DNA of 28,830 nt from Parvibaculum sp049651025 (GTDB lineage: Bacteria > Pseudomonadota > Alphaproteobacteria > Parvibaculales > Parvibaculaceae): contig NZ_JBASBH010000095.1 of the NCBI RefSeq assembly GCF_049651025.1, forward strand, positions 1-28,830, given 5' to 3'. Shown in pieces: positions 24,953-28,830 of this stretch. Position numbers and translations under genes: made by a program. The notes under the pieces are model-generated. The model ran no database searches, was not told the DNA's origin, and worked only from the letters and a program-made list of their open reading frames with translations. Numbering within the stretch: the stretch's first letter is position 1; every line of letters begins with the position of its first letter.

Positions 24953-25476
24953 GCTTTTAAAATCCTTCAACAGTGGGTCGATGAACCGCGATTGTCATTA
25001 CGCGCAGCATCGACGGGTGAGAGTGTCGCGACTTATGGTGATCAAACTGTTAACGCGCCGAATTTCCGACGACGTTGCCGCTGCCCGAAAACCAACCGAA
25101 TGAACTGAGGGTGCCCGCCCCTGAGAGCGTCTGTCCGCGCGGCCTTGAGCACGCAAAATCGGGACACAGAAACGCTTCATACACGGTCCGTATACGAACA
25201 AGACGGGGAGCCGTGCCAGTCGACGGGTCGCGCGGAGGAAATGAACCTCTTGCTTCCTCCGTCCGCACCGACCTTCGAGGCCATCGTCTCTTCCCGTCTG
25301 CTGGTTATGTGCTGATGCAGGCCGGACAACGACTTGGCCCATGAACGCGTTTACTTGTCCGACGAGCCGCGAACAAAACCGAATCGCCGAACATGTGCGC
25401 TTCGGAGCCGCAGGCCGCGTCAGCACAAAACTTGTACGCTGAAAGCGTTAAGCCGCGCAACGGGAAAGACTTGTAA
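24953..25476. promoter_or_regulatory. Long gene-free region upstream of mreB
   Basis: About 520 bases separate mreB from the LysR gene stop, both read on the minus strand, so it must contain the mre operon promoter and perhaps a long leader or a small RNA. Frames here (for example minus 25426-24998) look like noise: Arg/Ser-rich, no recognisable motif and no good ribosome site. Its main visible structure is the hairpin at 25201-25299. I could not pick a confident -35/-10. Confidence 0.5.
25201..25299. ncRNA. Long imperfect hairpin, candidate structured RNA
   Basis: Nested complementary segments are spread over 99 bases. AGACGGG (25201-25207) pairs with CCCGTCT (25293-25299). Inside it GCC/GGC, TCGA/TCGA and GGTCG/CGACC pair in register, and the apex is CGGAGGAA/TTCCTCCG with a 13-base loop. 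The structure is nearly symmetric, so the transcribed strand is unclear. It resembles a structured RNA more than a terminator. The layout of helices and bulges faintly recalls 6S RNA, but it is too short on its own and I see no decisive 6S signature. Confidence 0.4.
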
Positions 25477-26436
25477 TCAGCGGCTTTTCAAGGGTTTTGG
25501 AGGCAGTTCCGTGATCTCGTGTGCGCGCCCCTCAAGACGCGAGCGATGACGCTTCACGGCATCGACGAGGAACTCCATAACCGCGCGGACATGCGCGAGC
25601 TGCGCGAGATCATTGCGTGCCATAAGCCATAATTCGAGCGCACCGAGAAGCTCCGGCCCGAAGACGCGGACCAGTGCCGGATCCTGATCCGCAACGAGAC
25701 AGGGCAATGCCGCAAGCCCGAGGCCGCGCCGCGCCGCCTCAGCTCGCGCCGCCACGCTCGACGAGCGGAAGACGACGCGCGAGTTCTTCTCCGCGCGCGA
25801 CACCCACCAGACCGGACCAAGCGGCACCTCGGAGCGCGGAAAACCGATGATGTCGTGGCTGGCAAGGTCAGCCATCTGCTCGGGCTGGCCGCGTTCGGCC
25901 AGATAGCCGGGCGAGGCATAGAGCCCATAGGCCATGTCCCCTACCTTGCGCATCAGCATGTCGCCCTGCGTGGGCCGCGCCACCCTGAGCGCGACATCGA
26001 CATCCTTCAGCGGATTTCCGATGCGCGGCGCACCGCCACTGCCGCCCACGCGCGGATCGGTCACGAGTTCGAGTTCGAGCCCCGGATGGGCTGCGTGAAA
26101 CCCGGCAAGCTCCGGTGCGATGATATAGGCGGCGAGAATATCGCTGGCGGCGAGGCAAACCGTGCCTTCATTGCCCTCGCCTGCCGCCGCGAAGTCTCTG
26201 GGAAGCGCAGAAAGCCGCCGATCCACAGGCTCCAGCGCCTCGACAAGCTTCTCGCCCGCCGCCGTCAGCCGATAGCCGGTGCGCTCGCGCTCAAAGAGCC
26301 GCGCGCCCAGATCGTCTTCGAGAGAGGCCACGCGACGCAAAACGGTGGTGGTGTTTACGCCAAGCTGCTGCCCGGCACCGGACAGGCTACCCGCCCCCGC
26401 AACAGCCAAAAAGAAGCGAAGATCGTCCCAATTCAT
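25477..26436 (-). CDS. LysR-family transcriptional regulator
   Basis: A 319-residue LTTR. The N-terminal winged helix (MNWDDLRFFLAVAGAGSLSGAGQQLGVNTTTVLRRVASLEDDLGARLFER, residues 1-52) is typical; the recognition helix is VNTTTVLRRVASLE. A linker helix then joins a periplasmic-binding-like effector domain (about 90-300) with ILAAYIIAPELAGFHAAHPGLELEL and GLGLAALPCLVAD. The NWDDLRFFL start and a form with few charged residues in the effector part match the LTTR subgroup that often controls neighbouring or divergent enzymes. No such target is evident; purT lies upstream on the same strand, 133 bases away. Effector and regulon unknown. Confidence 0.9.
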   Translation of the reverse strand: MNWDDLRFFLAVAGAGSLSGAGQQLGVNTTTVLRRVASLEDDLGARLFERERTGYRLTAAGEKLVEALEPVDRRLSALPRDFAAAGEGNEGTVCLAASDILAAYIIAPELAGFHAAHPGLELELVTDPRVGGSGGAPRIGNPLKDVDVALRVARPTQGDMLMRKVGDMAYGLYASPGYLAERGQPEQMADLASHDIIGFPRSEVPLGPVWWVSRAEKNSRVVFRSSSVAARAEAARRGLGLAALPCLVADQDPALVRVFGPELLGALELWLMARNDLAQLAHVRAVMEFLVDAVKRHRSRLEGRAHEITELPPKPLKSR

Positions 26437-26553
26437 GTCCGTTGCCGCTTTCGATACCGCTCTGGCGCAAAACGCTGTTGCGCTAACGACAGACTAGCCG
26501 GGTTTGAACGCGCGATAAATGCAGGATTGGGAAAATATGACTGCGGATTTGCA

Positions 26554-26571
26554 AGGGCGGAGGGTCGCCCT
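26554..26571 (-). terminator. Weak hairpin at the purT stop codon
   Basis: AGGGCG and CGCCCT (six base pairs, six-base loop) start inside the purT TAG and precede the LysR gene. No T-run follows on the minus strand, so it is at best a weak or Rho-assisted terminator. Confidence 0.3.
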
Positions 26572-27766
26572 ACCCCCGAACCGGCTTCACCAGCGAGGCA
26601 GCTTCCTTGGCCCGCGCCCGTGCTTCGGCAATATCCTTGCCGCGCGCAACCGCAACGCCCATGCGGCGGCGCAGGAAAGACTCCGGCTTGCCGAACAGGC
26701 GCACATCCGCGCCCGGCACGGCAAGCGCCGCATCCAGCCCCTCAAAGGCGATGCCCTGCTCTTCCAGCCCGCCATAAATGACGGATGACGCCCCCGGAGA
26801 GGCAAGCTCGGTCGAGACGGGAAGCCCGAGGATTGCGCGGGCATGAAGCGCGAATTCGCTCTGATGCTGGCTCGCCAGCGTCACGAGACCCGTATCATGG
26901 GGACGCGGGCTCACTTCCGAGAACCAGACATCGTCGCCCTTGACGAAAAGCTCGACGCCGAAAATGCCGCGTCCGCCAAGCGCATCCGTGACTTTCCGCG
27001 CGATCTCCTGCGAACGCTCGAGCGCGAGCTTGCTCATCGGCTGCGGCTGCCAGCTCTCAATATAATCGCCCTTGTCCTGCAAATGGCCGATGGGCGCGCA
27101 GAAGCTCGTCTCGACAGCGCCATCCGCGCGGCGCGAGCGAACGGTGAGCAGCGTGATTTCATAATCGAAGTCGATAGCACCCTCGACGATGACAAGCCGA
27201 CGCTCGACGCGGCCGCCCGACATCGCATAGTCCCAGGCCGCCTGCACTTCGCCGGCGCTTTTGACATAGCTCTGGCCCTTGCCCGATGAGGACATGACGG
27301 GCTTCACGAAACAGGGAAAGCCGACGCGCGCCGCGCCTGCGGCCAGCTCATCCGCACATGCCGCAAAAACATAAGGCGATGTGGGAAGCTTCAACTCTTC
27401 GGCGGCGAGACGGCGAATGCCCTCGCGGTTCATGGTGAGCTGGGCTGCCCGCGCCGTCGGGATCACCTCGGCAAGGCCCTCCGCTTCGATGCGCACCAGC
27501 TCCTCAGTCGCAATCGCCTCGATCTCGGGGACGATGAGATGCGGGCGCTCCAGCTCGACGATGGCGCGCAAGGCCGCTGCATCGGTCATCTGGATCACAT
27601 GGGCGCGGTGAGCCACCTGCTGGGCAGGCGCATTCGCATAGCGATCGACCGCAATCACCTCCGCGCCATAGCGCTGAAGTTCAATGGCGACTTCCTTGCC
27701 GAGTTCCCCCGATCCCAGAAGCATGACCCGCGTCGCGTTGGCTGTGAGCGGCGTACCGATACGCAT
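26570..27766 (-). CDS. purT: Formate-dependent phosphoribosylglycinamide formyltransferase PurT
   Basis: A 398-residue ATP-grasp enzyme of purine synthesis. It makes formyl-GAR from GAR, formate and ATP without folate. The N-terminal part is MLLGSGELGKEVAIELQRYGAEVIAVDRYANAPAQQVAHRAHVIQM, followed by IVPEIEAIATEEL, the grasp domain FPCFVKPVMSSSGKGQSYVKS (nucleotide lysine and Gly-rich loop), GVELFVKGDDVWFSEVSPRPHDTGLVTL and the tail AIYG-like SVIYGGLEEQ. Length matches E. coli PurT (392). I start at the ATG at 27766 (MRIGTPLTANATRVMLLG) with GAGGGA five bases upstream; the open frame to 27871 is shadow and enters the divergent operator. It is divergent from the metal-responsive operon. Confidence 0.95.
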   Translation of the reverse strand: MRIGTPLTANATRVMLLGSGELGKEVAIELQRYGAEVIAVDRYANAPAQQVAHRAHVIQMTDAAALRAIVELERPHLIVPEIEAIATEELVRIEAEGLAEVIPTARAAQLTMNREGIRRLAAEELKLPTSPYVFAACADELAAGAARVGFPCFVKPVMSSSGKGQSYVKSAGEVQAAWDYAMSGGRVERRLVIVEGAIDFDYEITLLTVRSRRADGAVETSFCAPIGHLQDKGDYIESWQPQPMSKLALERSQEIARKVTDALGGRGIFGVELFVKGDDVWFSEVSPRPHDTGLVTLASQHQSEFALHARAILGLPVSTELASPGASSVIYGGLEEQGIAFEGLDAALAVPGADVRLFGKPESFLRRRMGVAVARGKDIAEARARAKEAASLVKPVRG

Positions 27767-27835
27767 AGAATCCCTCAGATAATCTTGAATGGGGGCGATG
27801 TAGCACGGCTGACAGTCTGCCGCACCCGCAAGGGC

Positions 27836-27866
27836 TTGCAAAAAGGTCCGACGCATATAACATATG
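27836..27866 (+). promoter_or_regulatory. Candidate sigma-70-type promoter of the metal-responsive operon
   Basis: TTGCAA (27836-27841) is a plausible -35. The -10 would be TATAAC (27856-27861), with a short 14-base spacer, or CATATG (27861-27866), with 19 bases, both overlapping the left half of the operator. A bound repressor would then block RNA polymerase directly. The exact elements are uncertain. Confidence 0.4.
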
Positions 27867-27884
27867 AACACCTATTCATATGTA
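27859..27884 (+). promoter_or_regulatory. 12-2-12 ArsR/SmtB-type operator
   Basis: The halves AACATATGAACA (27859-27870) and TATTCATATGTA (27873-27884) are inverted copies (10 of 12 match; the inner ACATATGAA/TTCATATGT pair is perfect), separated by CC. This is the 12-2-12 arrangement with ATGAACA/TATTCA cores found at SmtB/CzrA-type sites. It ends 11 bases before the start codon of the acetyltransferase gene, and a repressor of this family with a metal site is encoded two genes downstream. Confidence 0.8.
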
Positions 27885-27895
27885 AGGTCTTCAGC

Positions 27896-28405
27896 ATGAC
27901 CACGCAGCCGCTGCTTGTGCGCCCCGCAACCGTTGCCGATGCAGCCGCAATCCAGGCGATCTACGCGCCGATTGTGGAGAAGACGGTGATCTCGTTTGAG
28001 GAAACGCCGCCCACCACAGCGCAGATGGCCGAACGCATCGCGGCAATCTTGCAGTCCTACCCTTATCTGGTCGCGGAGCGTGACGGGCAAGTTGTCGGCT
28101 ACGCCTATGCGGGCCGACACAGCGAACGTGCCGCCTATCGCTTGTCCGTGGACGTGACCGTTTATATCGCCGAGCAGGCACGCGCCAGCGGCGTCGGACG
28201 CACACTCTATAGCGCCTTGTTGCCCATGCTTGCCGAGCGCGGCTTTCACGCGGCATTTGCCGGCATCACCCTTCCAAACACCGGCAGCGTCGCCTTGCAT
28301 GAACGCATGGGATTCAAGCCGGTCGGCGTCTATCGCGAAGTCGGCTTCAAATTCGGACAGTGGCTCGATGTCGGCTGGTGGCAGCGGCGTCTGAGCGATG
28401 CTTGA
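27896..28405 (+). CDS. GNAT acetyltransferase, phosphinothricin/methionine-sulfone type
   Basis: A 169-residue GNAT enzyme. The opening LLVRPATVADAAAIQAIYAPIVEKTVISFEE and acetyl-CoA loop RASGVGRTLYSALLPM (Q/R-x-x-G-x-G/A) are typical of the PAT/MnaT (YncA) branch, as is the ending MGFKPVGVYREVGFKFGQWLDVGWWQ. Such enzymes acetylate amino groups of amino-acid-like compounds, for example phosphinothricin, methionine sulfone or sulfoximine. I start at the ATG at 27896, with AAGG about eight bases upstream and the operator just before it; the frame extends to 27539 but only as shadow of purT. It is the first gene of the putative zinc-sensor operon, with six bases to the next gene. A role in metal stress is unexplained. 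Confidence 0.87.
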   Translation: MTTQPLLVRPATVADAAAIQAIYAPIVEKTVISFEETPPTTAQMAERIAAILQSYPYLVAERDGQVVGYAYAGRHSERAAYRLSVDVTVYIAEQARASGVGRTLYSALLPMLAERGFHAAFAGITLPNTGSVALHERMGFKPVGVYREVGFKFGQWLDVGWWQRRLSDA

Positions 28406-28411
28406 GCGCGC

Positions 28412-28801
28412 ATGTCGAAATCAATGCAGATGCCCTCGTTACACATAGGCCCAGCAATGCCCTCGCCGATCCCGCTTCATTCGCAAACCCTGCCCGCCCT
28501 ATCCGACGACAAGGCGGTCGAGCTTGCCGAGATGTTTCGCCTGCTTGGCGATGCGAGCCGCTTGCGCATCGTCATCGAGACGCTGGCGGGCCCGCAATCG
28601 GTCGGGCACATGGCGGCGACGCTCGGGCTTTCGCCGTCGCTGGTCAGCCATCATCTGCGCCTGCTGCGCGCCGCCCGCCTCGTCAGCCCCGAGCGGCGCG
28701 GCAAGCAGATTTTCTACCGTATTCACGATGCTCACGTGCGCCACGTCATCGCCGACATGATCGCGCATGTGAACGAAGAACCTCACGAGGAACAGGTCTG
28801 A
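28412..28801 (+). CDS. SmtB/CzrA-like ArsR-family metal-sensing repressor
   Basis: A 129-residue winged-helix repressor. The core begins ALSDDKAVELAEMFRLLGDASRLRIVIETL, the recognition helix is LSPSLVSHHLRLLRAARLV and the wing is RRGKQIFYRI. The last helix DAHVRHVIADMIAHVNEE has Asp106, His108, His119 and Glu122 in the D-x-H-x10-H-x2-E spacing of the alpha-5 zinc/cobalt site of SmtB and CzrA. The alpha-3 cysteine box (ELCV) is absent, so it should sense Zn/Co, not Cd/Pb/As. The N-terminus is longer than in the family by about 25 residues; ATGs at 28424, 28430 and 28457 are alternatives. Its TGA shares one base with the next ATG. Confidence 0.9.
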   Translation: MSKSMQMPSLHIGPAMPSPIPLHSQTLPALSDDKAVELAEMFRLLGDASRLRIVIETLAGPQSVGHMAATLGLSPSLVSHHLRLLRAARLVSPERRGKQIFYRIHDAHVRHVIADMIAHVNEEPHEEQV

Positions 28802-28830
28802 TGCCCGCGCATAATCACGCAGATCACGGA
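28801..28830 (+). CDS. Start of a histidine-rich protein, likely CDF metal exporter (cut by window)
   Basis: Only ten codons are visible: MPAHNHADHG, which has three His and one Asp. The ATG shares its A with the stop of the repressor gene (TGATG). A His-rich N-terminus right after an SmtB/CzrA-type regulator is typical of cation diffusion facilitator exporters of Zn2+/Co2+ such as CzrB, ZitB or DmeF. The call rests on context and ten residues only. Confidence 0.5.
   Translation, partial: MPAHNHADHG

Noticed and set aside
25201..25299. 6S RNA
   Set aside because: The closing stem and bulged helix are suggestive, but the length is too short and no decisive 6S sequence signature was recognised, so only a generic structured RNA is claimed.
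24998..25426. 142-residue minus-strand frame upstream of mreB
   Set aside because: Arg/Ser-rich, no good ribosome site, no recognisable motif and crosses the long hairpin; treated as non-coding.
27539..27895. Upstream extension of the acetyltransferase frame
   Set aside because: It runs through the divergent purT gene, the promoter and the operator; homology starts at 27896.

Overview
The window looks like chromosomal DNA of a high-GC alphaproteobacterium. The evidence is the tightly packed mreB-mreC-mreD-mrdA-rodA order, the CheZ-like protein with the alphaproteobacterial style of N-terminus, the PurT, GreB and TIGR02466-type proteins, and a REP-like palindrome of a type common in alphaproteobacterial intergenic spaces. 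A Hyphomicrobiales lineage such as Parvibaculum-like bacteria is my guess; no rRNA or other decisive marker is present. There is no transposase, integrase, phage gene or CRISPR array.

Layout. 1-539: the 3' part of a CheZ-like chemotaxis phosphatase. 579-658: an intergenic palindrome. 695-8396 (minus): eight tightly coupled genes. Six form an arn-type pathway for adding 4-amino-4-deoxy-L-arabinose (Ara4N) to lipid A. ArnA is split into two separate proteins at opposite ends of the pathway block, there is a single ArnE/F-like flippase subunit, and no arnB aminotransferase is present. The promoter-distal end carries a histidine phosphatase and a threonine-dehydratase-like PLP enzyme. 8583-9551: a CorA-type ion channel. 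9875-11248: a DEAD-box RNA helicase behind a hairpin-rich leader. 11319-14768: a 2OG-Fe(II) oxygenase, an SDR oxidoreductase and an SLC13/TrkA-C transporter. 14771-15334: GreB.

15442-18772 holds three secreted proteins of unknown function (one small and cysteine-rich, one with DUF1036, one of about 545 residues). They sit beside a tRNA-Lys(CTT) gene and a run of small hairpins. 19101-24952 (minus) is the complete elongasome operon: MreB, MreC, MreD, PBP2 and RodA. A stretch of about 520 bases upstream of mreB has no gene but contains a long imperfect hairpin (25201-25299). Then come a LysR regulator and purT (both minus).

Divergent from purT is a small metal-stress operon, cut by the window end. 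It has a 12-2-12 SmtB/ArsR-type operator, a GNAT acetyltransferase, a SmtB/CzrA-like repressor with a complete alpha-5 zinc site, and the first ten codons of a histidine-rich protein that is probably a cation-diffusion-facilitator exporter.

The most interesting items are the rearranged arn operon lacking arnB, the zinc-sensor operon that includes an acetyltransferase, the cluster of secreted orphans next to the tRNA, and the structured non-coding elements at 18946-19008 and 25201-25299.
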